A DNA stretch of 64,000 nt, taken from Isoetes taiwanensis. Lineage: Eukaryota > Streptophyta > Lycopodiopsida > Isoetales > Isoetaceae. Position numbers and translations under genes: made by a program. The notes beneath the pieces were generated by a model. That model did no database searches. It had not been told where the DNA came from and saw nothing but the letters and a program-made list of their open reading frames with translations. Positions 49,430-59,680 of the stretch are shown here, one piece after another (the first letter of the stretch is position 1; every line of letters starts with the position of its first letter). The stretch is from positions 13,707,559 to 13,771,558 of the forward strand of contig JAJEKV010000038.1 of the NCBI GenBank assembly GCA_021234155.1, written 5' to 3'.

Positions 49430-52400
49430 AGAGCCACCAAAACGTCACCACAATATTGAAGTGTACACTATGACATTATTAGTACATTTTTTACGTAAGT
49501 GATGCTACAGATGCTGCCAATTTGTATGTCACCCAGGCCTCACTCTTTTGTGTCACCAACAATGTCAAGAATCTTGTTACGACATTCATAGATGTTAGTT
49601 AGCATCGAAGTATAGCCACCCGCCATTGCACATATAGCATCAGATAAGGCTCGCCCACTTGTGACATTATAGTGGTGCTATTAGCATCATATATAGTGTC
49701 GTAAAAGAGGCTGTCACATATATAACATCAGCCTTGTCATTGGTCCATCGCTGACATTAGTAGAGTAAGTGTTGTTATTTATAGTGTCAGAGTTGCTACA
49801 CATATAACATCGCTAATTAGTGTTAAGACCCACTTAGACATTATAGGTGGTGTTATTAGCATCAAATATAATGGCATCTTTAGTGTCAAGTTAACGCTTT
49901 GTCACGTTTGAGTGGTCATTAGTGATACACTCTCTGGGAGCCGCTAGAACAAAGCCCATTTCTGAACTTTTTTTGGGGTCCCATTCCGGGTTGGGACTTC
50001 CCCTTGGTGAGGGTGGCAAAAGTTCGCCTGCTTGGCTTCTTAGAAGGGTGCCAAATATGCTTGCCCAAACAAACAGTCGCCTCTGACTATTTAATAAACT
50101 CTTTTGATCCGAACTCATTTAAGTTAATTCTCCTAGGTAAATATTGGGCTAAGCATTCGAACCATTGCTTAAGTGCAAGCACCCCACATAGAATAAAATC
50201 CCTTTTGCATTTCTTTTTGAATGTCATACCAATGGTCAAACGCCTATTTGTACATCTCTATGATCTAAAAGCCGAGGGCACACAAGATTAAAATGTCAGC
50301 CTTTAACTATGGGGCACCCACTGATAAAGGCCCTGAATCCACCACAATGCACACACATTATAGCATTATTGGGACTTCAAGTGTGCACACAACCTTAGGA
50401 TAAGGGTCTTTCTTAATTAAATGCTATATGGGAAAGGGAAATTAACCTTTGGAACTGATTTTATTGGCTTTGTTCTTCTCAACCTTAACTATAGATTGGG
50501 ACTTGTTAGTTCAAAGACAAGAGAATAATAATATTACTTGGTATTTAACACTTTGGTTTCCATCCAGTGGCAAAAAATTGCTTGTGGGGTACATTATGAT
50601 ATGCTTGCGGATATATTTTGGCTTTTACTCTCAAAGAAAGAAATGGGTAGGGAAATGGATTTTTTTTCAGTAACAGCTTTATTCAGATGCAGGTTTGATC
50701 ATGGCGCAAAATCTAACCATAAATCTCCGTCAAGTGCAGGGAGTCTCTAGCTATGTTCTAAAAACAATATACGGTGTTGTCTTAAATTTGAGCCACAACA
50801 ACCAAGCAGGTCACTTGGTGCTTAATTAGATTTGCAAAAGAATTTTCCTTTCAACCTTGTTTTTCCGATCATCATTTTAACGGATTTTACAATGATCTTG
50901 GTCCACATCTTTAACAACACCAATAACAGGCTCCTTAAACTTCCGCCATACCAATTTAAGCTTCCAGTCACATCTTCAGCGCGATTATTGCATTCTAAAC
51001 TTATAATATTTATTATCCCCGGCCAATACAATCATTCGTTTTAGTATTTGTTACACTACTACATGGTCTTTTCCTAGATTAATGTTCTCCTTTATTTTAT
51101 TTTATTATTGCTTTTTCTTTCTTTTCTTTTGCGTGGAAAACAAAAGGTCAAGCAACTTATGGAATTATTGAACTTTATGAAATTGAAGCAATGAAGTTAA
51201 AATTTCTTTAGGCTTTCAGCGCTTGAAAATTGGTTTAGGTAAAACTCGTTTCGGCAAAGAACCAAAGAACCGCTTTTCCTTTGCACGATCCTACCTCACC
51301 ATCTCATGGCATGATCAATTCCTACCGATTCTCCTTCCTCAACCTGTTTTATCTCTATTCTCTCTGTGAAGATGACCATGATACTTGTGAATGAAATGCC
51401 CCCATCTCTTTGGCTCCAAGGTTACATTTCAAATTTTAATGCTCGGTTGTTGCAAAAGATGGTTATCCTTATATCTCTTTTGTTCTGAACAGTGGTATGC
51501 TCACGTTAATCCTGGCTTCGGGCCATTATAGGTGTTGCTATGCTCGTGCTAAAATTCCGCTTTCATACTTTTTTGTATATTATCTAAGTAAAATGTCAAG
51601 CCTTGGTCTCATTAATTTGTTTTTTCTGTAGCACCGCTTCTCTTTAGATATGGTATATATTTTCGTGAATTTTGTTTCTTTTTAACCGTGCATTATTCTA
51701 CTCTTTTTTGTTATTTCTAGCTGAAGAAATTATACATTTAGAAACTGGAATGACTTAAGAGACACCATCACATCACTAAAGTTTACATTTCTAAAGATTT
51801 TATGTTAGCAGGTAGTTGTGCTGACTTTATGCTCTTTTAGAACGTAGACAAGCTCCTGCATTGTTAGCTACTCGCATGCATCAGAATGGTGGATTTAATC
51901 CCCCGCTTAGTTCTATTTTCATATCCATCCATCTCTACTTAAAGGTGTTAGCAGTGGGTACTATGCACTCAATGCTAAAATCTTCCGATTGCCCGCTAGA
52001 GATTCAAGCAAGGCTTCTACTATTTTGTAGTTGAATGTTTGCGGAAGTAATCCCATTACTTAAAAAGGTCGGCCCCAACTTAAGGCATGAAGCTCAACCC
52101 TCTTCATCTTGGATAAAAGCACGATAATGGTCAGGTTTTTAGGACCTATCGGTCATATCTTGCATGTGTTCCTTCCATGTTTCCTATGAATGTCTAATAC
52201 ATGTTTTATATCCGAATAGTATTCTCGCCAATTGGCCAAGTAAGGGATTCACCAGGTGACTGGCCATACTTCTTTTTATGTAATGATCTACTATAATTTA
52301 TCCTCTTCGGATAATATAATGCTACTTTTGCGTAAGAACTCTATTTGGTGTAAGTAGAACCAGTTCAAGAAAGCGATTTCTTAGTAGGTGTATCTAAAGC

Positions 52401-53487
52401 GTATGCATTTTATGTCAAATTCATACCATGTCATATGTAAGGTCTGGCTGCAACCAAACTTATGTGAGGCAAATCACCATTTGAAACAATGGAAAACGTA
52501 AAATCCTTTGGGCTAATATGGACCTAAATTATTCCGTTAAGTGTGCAGTTTTCAGAAGTAGATCCGGAATTTCTGGCACTTATAGTTATAGGGATTTTAG
52601 CGACGGTGGAGTAAATCTCACATTTAATGTGTCGACTCATTAAGTACAAAGATATATCAGCGCCCTCTAATTTACGCTTTGTTTTGTTCTTTGCAAACAT
52701 GGTATCATGTGAATGTTATTTTAAAATGATCACCTTCGCTTTATCCCCGGCAGGGGTCCAAATCCCCTTTAATTCCATCTAGCTCATTACACAATCTCCG
52801 CTATCTTAAAGACATTGGTATGACCGTAAGTTATATACAAACAAAGTGGCATTTGAAACATTTAACATTTCTAATGATAAATATCTCATCTACAAGCAAG
52901 TAGCCACCATATACGGTAACAATGCATCAATAAATGGACACCATATTGACAACAGTCATTAATATGGATAAATATATTGTCAATAATATCGACAATATAA
53001 ACACAATGGATATTGGAAACATGGATACTATTATGCCTTTACTTATGAGCCAAATGAACTTATGAAAATAGGGATGGCATTATTATGCCTTTATGAGTGA
53101 CATTGGATTCAAGAAAATAGATGGCAATATTTATGACTTAAGGAGTGACACAAAGTTGACATTAGAGGCTTACGCAAGATATATGGCATAATTTCTGACA
53201 AAATTTTTTGCATTATGAATGGTGTTATCAATGACCTTACATATGACATTGCCAATGAGGTTAATTGCGACGTTATAAGTGACACTATATTTGACGTCGC
53301 CACTGACGATAAATGTGACGTTATAGGTGGCGTTGCCATTGACATTATAGGTGACAAAGGTGCTGACATTATATATGACATTCTAAATGCCATATTTGTG
53401 TCACCTGGCTGTGTCATCCATAGCGTCAGTGATCAAAAAAATTGGAGTTGCAATTTTAGCCCCAAAATTGACACAATCAATGACACT

Positions 53488-53510
53488 AATGGACCCCTTC
53501 TCTTGTAGTG
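53488..53510 (-). repeat. CACTA right terminal inverted repeat
   Basis: Reverse complement reads CACTACAAGAGAAGGGGTCC, then ATTAGTGTCA. The minus-strand gene frame runs without a stop into this repeat, which shows that the insertion falls inside coding sequence. Confidence 0.9.
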
Positions 53511-55283
53511 TCCCTCTCCAGGAGCAACGTCCACTTTCGAATTGGACAAGTCTACGAGACTTTTGATTGCTGATGATTTCAGGTTGCCATAAGGGCCTTT
53601 AGGAGACTTGGCAAGCACATGCATGAGGAATGGTTCAAGAAAGTCTTTGGCCTGCTCATCACTCACAAAGCAGTGACATCTTCTTGCACCCATAAGAGCC
53701 TCTCGGGCAATATAACCTCCAACATGAAGCTCCAAGCAGGTTGTATCAATTGGAGCAAATGCCTCGACGAGGTAAGCAGCCATAGACGGGGGAAATCCAT
53801 TTTTATTTAAGGGGCCCTTCTCCTTAGTTTGTAGCTCGTACTTGATTTCCCCACTTAGGAGGGGGTCCCGATCCTCATCCTCTTCTGACTCATCCTGTTC
53901 TGACTGATCCTGATCCGTATGAAAGAATATAGTTCTTAAGTCTGGATCATCTAGAAGAAAACATTCCCATGCACTGCTATTGTCACCCTTGGCCTTAGCA
54001 ATATCATATTCCTCATCTGACAGCATGGATATCATAATAAAGATCACATGTGCCATCTTCCGCTTACGTTCAGACTCATTATCCTTAACATCATATATTA
54101 GGCATCCCTCCCTAATAACTTTGAGGCACTCCAGATCATGAGCAGCAGATAGTGCATGCAGATGTGACTCACCTGAAGGACAAACGATGACAATAGTGAA
54201 GGACCTCTCAGTTGTCAATCCTATACAGCTGGTAAAGAAGCTACTGTAGTCCTTCTGGTTCATGCCCATATCTCCTCTCCCACCCCTGCTGTCCAACACA
54301 AAGAGTGATATATTTTTAAGGCGGAAGTTGAATCGCAAAGAGACCTTTGAAACCAATGGAGAATCTCTTTGGGCGGATGTGCTGTCTTCTCCAAAGTAAT
54401 CTTCTTCACAAGGGCCACTTTTCTTCTCAACTCAGCCAGTACCTTAGGGGGTAGAGTCTCCTTATGTTTTATATTTTTAGCCTTCCAATTCTTTAGGAAG
54501 TCCTTTGACCAGAATACAAACTTCTTGATGTCATCATTACTGACCTTGTATTTGTCCAGCAATCCAATTTCGGATAATGCCACATCCCCCGATAGCCTTT
54601 GTAACTCAGCTCCTCGGTGACTTCATTGTCACGTATATCCTTTACATGATCCAAAGACTCTCAACGAAGGACATCCTATCCTTGGTGAAAGCACCCTTCT
54701 TGTATAAGACTTCCTTCTTTAAGCACTGGTCTAAAACCCAAATGGTCTCGGCCGCGTCAGCCCCCCCGAAGTCTTTCTCATCTGTCACATTCAAGTCAAA
54801 GATGCTTACATCAACAGGAGGCACCCTACCCATAGTATCCGGCGACTTCCCTTGTGCATAAGCGTCCCTGAATTCATTCCACTTGAGCCATCTTGCCTCC
54901 TTACAAAAAAACACAATCTTATACGAGTCCATTTGGTCCCGACCTCTTTGGATGAGCTTTCAGCGAAAAGGATCCGCAATGTCATCACCACCTTTTTTCT
55001 TTGATTTTCTTGCGGTCTTCTTCTTCTCCTATATAATTGTTGCGATGCAGTCCGCTCCCAGCAGCTTGAATGCCTCGGGGACTTTGACCCATACATGCGG
55101 TGGGCAATGGGCAGCCATATTCCACCCATCGTTGACGGGCGTGGCGCGGCTTGTTCAACGTATGGACCGCAATAGTACGGACATTGAATCGGTATCATAG
55201 AATAGAAACACGCCGGGGCGGATTTGAATAGAATTGATGAAGAGAAAAATCACGCTGGCGTGAAATGAATAAAGTTACTAATG

Positions 55284-55466
55284 CAATTCACGCCCGGGCG
55301 TGCTTTCAAATCAAACCAATTCCGCCCGTGTTTTCAAATCAATCAATTCACGCCGGGCATGTTTTCAAATCAATTAGTTGACTTGAAAACACGCCGGGCG
55401 TGAATTCATTGATTTCAAAACACGCGGGCGTGAATTGGTTTGATTTGAAAGCACGCCTGGCGCGGA
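55284..55466. repeat. Nested inverted repeat of CACGCCGGGCGTG palindromes
   Basis: Two arms of about 90 bp (55,284-55,374 and 55,377-55,466) are reverse complements of each other around a TTAG centre. Each arm carries three palindromes of the type CACGCC-GGGCGTG (for example 55,289-55,302, 55,349-55,361, 55,390-55,402, 55,421-55,432, 55,452-55,464) joined by TTTTCAAATCAA-type spacers. It lies between coding blocks of the minus-strand gene, so it is probably in an intron or is an inserted foldback element. The array could form a long hairpin or bind a dimeric protein. Confidence 0.85.
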
Positions 55467-56686
55467 ATACAATTTATGAAACCGGGTTGATTACCTTTTG
55501 TATAGAAATGTCTTCCCATTTCATTCAAAGTTGCACTAATCTCAATAAATCTGCGGGTGAAGTATTGGCATCCAAGATACGACACCTCCTATACGCATAG
55601 TGATTGTAGAACACTTTTTGGCTGTTTGTTCTCGGCCGCCCGATGATGGCCTTTTGTGCCTCAACGAATGCTGCCCGTCGATGATGACATATTTAATATC
55701 ATCACTTGATAATAGCTCACGGACGTTCGTCCACATGGCCGAACTTGTTCGAGATCATATCCCAAGGTAGCACATCCTGGCATAGGCATTTGACACGGAT
55801 TACTAATCATGCTCGAACAATCTCCATGGCATGTCTTTGGATCATATCTCTGCTAACATAAATGGAGCTTGGTGAACGGATGAGGGACTTCACATGGATC
55901 ATAAAAGTTTCCTTAAGACCCAATGGATAATGGTCATTGATACTTATTGACTTGTTCATGGCCTCTAGTCTAGCCACTGGCTGTCTGTTCATTCTCAAAA
56001 ACGAAGCCTCCATGCCTTCGACAAGCTGCGGGTTGAACATTCTTCCCTAGATCTAGGACCCTTTTAGAAGCTTTCAAGTCAGCTAATTCCTAGCTTGCCG
56101 CAAATAGTGACTTGGTGTGGGTTTAGTGAACATGCCTCTACGCAATTTTGTAACCCCTTGGCAAATAGATATTGGCGTAATCGCTACATTGGTTGGCCAA
56201 CCATACTTAAAACATGTCTCACCATTCACATCTGTCTTCATGAACGTATCCTTGTATCGAGAGTAGCTCTACGGTGAGTAAGTCCGGAGCAGATCTTTCT
56301 TACGCTACGCGGTAATCTCCAAGAGCAATTTGCGTTGGGTGTCATCCTCTTCCTCACAAGATATTAGGATCCCTTGTTTGGCCATCTTATGCCTTCCTTT
56401 TTCCTCGAGAAGAGAGTTAAGTCGAGCTTGCCATTTGTCTTGGCAAGGTCAACGCGTACCACTCGGCACCCTCGTCCATTTCCCGCCGAGGCGGGGCGGG
56501 GTCGGTGGTTGCTATAAGAATCGGCCCTTCATCATCTAAGGTGAGATCATATGGTACTGCATCCGGGTCGATACGCCCTTGCTTTCTTGGCGAGGATTAG
56601 AACCCGAATTAGTAGGGGTTTTCTTCCTCTTGAGCAATCGCAAATGAAGATGAGCACTTTTTAGAGTACTTTTCAGAACAAGAGAT

Positions 56687-56738
56687 CACGCTTGGCGTGC
56701 ATTTTAAACCTAAATTAGTACAAATCACGCTTGGCATG
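56687..56738. promoter_or_regulatory. Pair of CACGCTTGGCGTG palindromes
   Basis: CACGCTTGGCGTG at 56,687-56,699 and CACGCTTGGCATG at 56,726-56,738, 39 bp apart, in a stretch between the start of the minus-strand gene and its next coding block. Same site family as in 55,251-55,464 and 58,694-58,999. Confidence 0.65.
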
Positions 56739-57224
56739 TTGGTATCTCCTATTATTGACCATGCTATATATCGTTAATTTGAAACTAAATTATTTTGCAT
56801 CCACATTTTAAGCTACATACCCTTCATGAATCCATATTTCACACTATTTAACCTCATTGAACATTGCTATCTCCAACTGTTTAACACCGCTATATTCTAT
56901 ATATAAAAAACGAGCAAAATTATGTTCTCTGAAGCGGACAATCGAGCATTAAGCGATGTTAATACTTAAAATTCATGCAAAGCATAATAACTCAAACTCA
57001 TGCAAAGCATATTAAGTGAAAGGAAATATCTCAAATTCATGCAAGCATAATACTCTCCACATTTGTGTATTACGTGGCAAATTAAATACCTTGAATAGGG
57101 TTACGTATTACGTGGTATTCGATCAACGTCCTCTCGAAACTTGAGAAGAGCGGGTTTAGAGATTCCTCTTCCACCGCTTCCCTGCCCCGTCCGCCTTTCG
57201 ACCTCGATTCGCTTTAGAAGACAT

Positions 57225-57558
57225 CTCGAGTCGCCTAGTAACAGTCGGAAGGTCGCCGGATACGCTTTCGAGCGCTTTCGAAGAAATAGCTTTTTCTACA
57301 TCAGACGAGAAATAGAGAAATTTGAATTTCAAGAAAACACAAAATGCAGTTTCGAAATATTCTTGACACATACAAATAATAATGACGAAGACCCGTCCAT
57401 GAGCTTCTTTCATTAAGTTTTTAAAATCATAAATTTATCCCGCTAAAAGCGTTAATTAACCTAATCTTTCTTCTAATTTGAATTTTCCCCGCGCCGGAGT
57501 TTCCATAGCGTCTTGACTTCTCAAATCAACTTCGGAGACTCAAATCAGCTTCTCAAGA
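57225..57558. promoter_or_regulatory. Divergent intergenic region
   Basis: 334 bp between the predicted starts of the minus-strand ParB/methyltransferase-like gene and the plus-strand DUF8039-like ORF. The half near 57,290-57,480 is AT-rich and probably holds both promoters. No clear TATA pair could be assigned. Confidence 0.35.
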
Positions 57559-57890
57559 ATGGCTACTGAATTCTGGTACTCATCTCATTCAATAGCTTGA
57601 ACATTAATTTCCAATAGTAGGTGTTCGAATAGCAATTTTCTGCGATTGTCGAAGATGAATGTTTCATGTTAACTACAAATCGAAAAAGGAAAGTAGGATT
57701 ATGCAAGATCGACTCCATCGATCCGATGGTATGTCATGGAATTCCGCTCGGGGATAAGTATGTCCGAGTTACAGTGATTAACTGCTGCGCTATGGATGAA
57801 GCTTTACCTCGCAGACACCCCGGTGGGGATACGGTTGGAGAAAGTGTTGGAACATTTGTTGCATGGCCAAGAAACCGCTTAAAAAAGGTA
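57559..57890 (+). CDS. DUF8039-like transposon ORF (exon)
   Basis: A start is possible at 57,559 (MATEFWYSSHS) with a frameshift or intron before the open block at 57,666. That block reads GLCKIDSIDP, HGIPLGDKYVRVTV, then DTVGESVGTFVAWPRNRL. This is the shape of DUF8039: a GxIxSxDP element, a PLGxxYVRVxV strand and a VGxxVGTFVAWP ending. DUF8039 is a domain frequent in plant En/Spm-related and other transposon ORFs; its function is not established. The block ends at AAAAAGGTATGT (about 57,885-57,896), a good GT splice donor, so more exons should follow downstream. Its neighbours are other element-type genes, and it is divergent from the minus-strand gene at 57,224. Confidence 0.7.
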
Positions 57891-57901
57891 TGTAACATGT
57901 A

Positions 57902-58667
57902 TTACATTGTAGAAATATAGAAGTAGACAAAATTTGTTGTATTCATTGGAAAAAGATTACAATTGTATATAATCTGGATAAACTGGATAAACCGGACAAA
58001 ATCCCGGACTTGTTTCAAGCCCGGTCTCTTGAGTACATTTGGGCTATCGATACTCCCATTTCCATTGCAGGGCATAGTGAATTCTTCTGGTAAAACCCCA
58101 GCAAAAACACCAGGCTCTAGCTCCACCACCCCCGCCTGCTCCACCTCCACCTCCTGCTCCTCCTCCTGCTCCACCTCCTGCTCCATTGGTTGAACCTCCA
58201 ATGCATCGTATAGCGCCTGCGGTAGTGGTTCCATTGGTTGAGCCATCTCCATTGCATCGTATACCGCCTGTGGTAGTGGTTCGTGTTGGGGCATCCGGGC
58301 ATAGAGGCTAACCACTAAGAAACGCAGCTCCTCATTTTGAATCTCGAGCTGACGGATGCGAGATTCACTCTCGATCAATGCATGTACTGCATTCTCGAAG
58401 TGATTAGATAAGAGGGCGAGCCTCGATGCGATTGCAAGGAGCCCCGAGCCCGGATCTATCATTGCCGTCTCTGTTGCCATCATCATTACTTGATCCAAGT
58501 ACTCCGGGGTTGCAAGCGGTGCTCGGCCCGGCCGGGTGCTCTTGCCGGTTCAACCGATTTGGAGATTGGAGCCTAAACCGGGCTGGGCTGTGTGATTGCT
58601 GGCCCAAATGTAATTCCAATCCATCTTCATCACCTGTAGGGTGATTAATGTAACCCGCATCTATCAA
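57902..58667 (-). CDS. Coiled-coil accessory protein, unknown
   Basis: Open on the minus strand for 198 codons (58,498 down). A second frame (58,404-58,667) supplies a plausible upstream part if one frameshift near 58,500 is allowed. Around the first third lies a heptad-like segment (HALIESESRIRQLEIQNEEL) suggesting a short coiled coil. Two near-identical 16-residue units (EPLPQAVYDAMEMAQPM / EPLPQALYDALEVQPM) follow, then a strongly acidic glutamate and valine stretch. The length resembles small transposon accessory proteins that dimerise, but I recognise no family. Both possible starts in the open frames are TTG, so the true ATG is unclear. The gene ends next to the DUF8039 exon on the opposite strand, so the two are convergent. 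Confidence 0.5.
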
Positions 58668-58693
58668 TAGGAAGTGAGCGGAGTATCGGTATT

Positions 58694-58999
58694 CACCGCT
58701 GGCGTGTTATATTTCTTTATTTATAAACTTAGAAACTAAGAACCGCCCGGCGTGTTTAAGCGTAAAAGTTGGAAGTAGGGATACAATTGTTTGCACGCTC
58801 GGCGTGTAAAAACCGCTATATAGGAAAAACTATACACGCTTTCGGCGTGCATTCGATAGCGGCGTGTAAATAATTGCCACGGCCTTTATCTATTTACTTA
58901 TCTATCGTACGGTTTTTTTTTTTCTCCCTCCTGGAATGCACGCCGAAGCGTGTATTCATGTTGAAGGCTAAGGTTACCCTAAAAAACACGCTTAGCGTG
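58694..58999. promoter_or_regulatory. Cluster of CACGC-N-GCGTG palindromes
   Basis: Sites include CACCGCTGGCGTG (58,694-58,706), CGCCCGGCGTG (58,744-58,754), CACGCTCGGCGTG (58,794-58,806), CACGCTTTCGGCGTG (58,835-58,849), CACGCCGAAGCGTG (58,939-58,952) and CACGCTTAGCGTG (58,987-58,999). The half-sites are constant and the 1-4 central bases vary, as expected for binding sites of a dimer. The cluster is upstream of the coiled-coil gene on its transcribed strand. Confidence 0.75.
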
Positions 59000-59117
59000 T
59001 TTCAAATATTATCTTTCAGATTTTTCTAATGCTTTCTACTACACATTCATAATAGAAACTTGCATGCAATAGCATGATTAATTCAGAAGAGAAACTCAAG
59101 AATTTTTTCGAAACAAA

Positions 59118-59173
59118 GAAGCGGATGAAGTTTATAAAAACTATTCTCGGTTTTCATAAACATCATCCGCTTC
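59118..59173. repeat. Stem-loop, 24 bp arms
   Basis: Left arm 59,118-59,141 (GAAGCGGATGAAG...AAAAC), loop TATTCTCG, right arm 59,150-59,173; 22 of 24 positions pair. The motif GAAGCGGA-GA recurs at 59,287 and inverted at 59,384, so it belongs to a local repeat family. Confidence 0.8.
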
Positions 59174-59279
59174 CCCCGCCTCGAAAGCAAATGCAAAAGC
59201 TTGTCTTCTTGGATTAAACCGCCATTGAGATGCAACTTAAAACTAAATGAAAACTAACCTTGAGTTACGATTTTTGGAA

Positions 59280-59580
59280 GGATTGAAGAAGCGGAGGACT
59301 ATGCTTGTGGTTTTAATTAGGGGCTTTTCGATTCTGCAGACCTTAGTCCCTCGCTTTTGGTTTTAATTACGAGTCTCCGATTTCCTCCGCTTTCTGGATG
59401 CTTCTGAGAACAAAAGGCGGAGTCTTTTAGTAAGTTAGGAATTGCCAAAACCAAACATCTAACATTAATGAATATAAATCTGCTCACCAAGATTTCGGGA
59501 CGGCGGATCCAAACACAGCAGAAGCGCAACCGGCAAATCGTATGAAGGAAGGAAGAAAATGTAGGAACTTTGAGAGCGTA
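59280..59580 (-). CDS. Possible small gene with intron, downstream of a duplicated promoter
   Basis: Lies directly downstream of a TATATAA box (59,589-59,595). A GTGAGC donor at 59,487 and a TTTTGTTCTCAG acceptor at 59,404 delimit an 84 bp intron. The downstream part carries two imperfect copies of a GGTTTTAATTA-containing unit of about 48 bp (59,300-59,337 and 59,348-59,385). No intact ATG-started frame can be proven; an ATG may have been lost to a base error at about 59,540. It could be a decayed relative of the gene at 60,277-60,761. Confidence 0.35.
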
Positions 59581-59588
59581 AAATGGAT

Positions 59589-59680
59589 TTATATAGGCAC
59601 AATTAGAAAAAAGTGAGCGTGAATAATTGATTGCTTGAATTAACATTAACGGGCGCTGGCGTCTTCTTCCTTGGACATGA
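59589..59680 (-). promoter_or_regulatory. TATA promoter, copy of the one at 60,816
   Basis: The minus strand has CCTATATAAATCC. The block from the TATA box upstream (AATTAG, AGCGTGAATAATT-ATTGC) and downstream (TTACGCTCTCAA) is repeated at 60,795-60,880. Confidence 0.65.

Larger units (their letters stand above)
27335..50250 (+). repeat. Segmental duplication, copy 2 (interrupted)
   Basis: Second copy of the unit at 381-15,860. The first 300 bp (27,335-27,638) match 380-672. The copy is then interrupted by the insertions up to 34,477 and resumes at ATCGAC, matching 673 onward. Collinearity ends at about 50,250 inside the CACTA, which is complete in this copy. Flanks outside the unit (before 27,335) do not match those of copy 1. 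Confidence 0.9.
49407..53510. mobile_element. CACTA (En/Spm-type) DNA transposon, 4.1 kb
   Basis: The left end starts CACTACAAGAGAGGGG; the right end is the inverted match, ending CCCCTTCTCTTGTAGTG. The element is flanked by TTC (49,404-49,406) and TCC (53,511-53,513), compatible with a 3 bp target duplication TCC with one base difference; copy 1 has TCC/CCC before its terminus. Both ends carry subterminal repeats (GTGACATTATA, GACATTATAGGTG) at about 49,440-49,900 and 52,950-53,480, as known for CACTA elements, where they bind the transposase. The interior (50,250-52,950) shows no readable TNP2-type transposase, so it is probably non-autonomous. It interrupts a minus-strand gene. Confidence 0.88.
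53511..57224 (-). pseudogene. ParB/DGQHR-like + DNA methyltransferase-like protein, interrupted by CACTA
   Basis: Likely start ATG at 57,224 (MSSKANRGRKADGAGK, basic). Moving down, with about seven or more frameshifts and one in-frame stop, coding-like blocks are: VPYDLTLDDEGPI (56,530-56,570); KMAKQGILISCEEEDDTQRK (about 56,340-56,400); FNPQLVEGMEASFLRMNRQP (55,960-56,040); YVIIDGQHS followed by A.KAIIGRPR (55,630-55,700), which resembles the ParB/DGQHR core; EARWLKWNEFRDAY (54,850-54,900); ALSEIGLLDKYKVSNDD (54,530-54,583); then an open 270-codon block (53,511-54,356). In that block ISLFVLDSRGGRG sits where a beta-class N4/N6 methyltransferase has DPPY, and further on LELHVGGYIAREALMGARRC resembles the FxGxG motif I region. 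ParB-methyltransferase proteins are known from phages and prophages. DPPY is replaced by DSRG, so catalysis is doubtful. The frame runs into the CACTA end; the tail is at 48,990-49,406. Domain calls are by eye. Confidence 0.5.

Noticed and set aside
53109-53508. Open frames of about 100 codons on both strands, rich in repeated ISDI/MTS-like units
   Set aside because: They come from the subterminal repeats (GACATTATA-GTGAC) of the CACTA right end, which keep both strands open; not a gene.
57141-57416. Plus-strand ORF of 91 codons
   Set aside because: Overlaps the N-terminus of the minus-strand gene starting at 57,224 and shows no domain.
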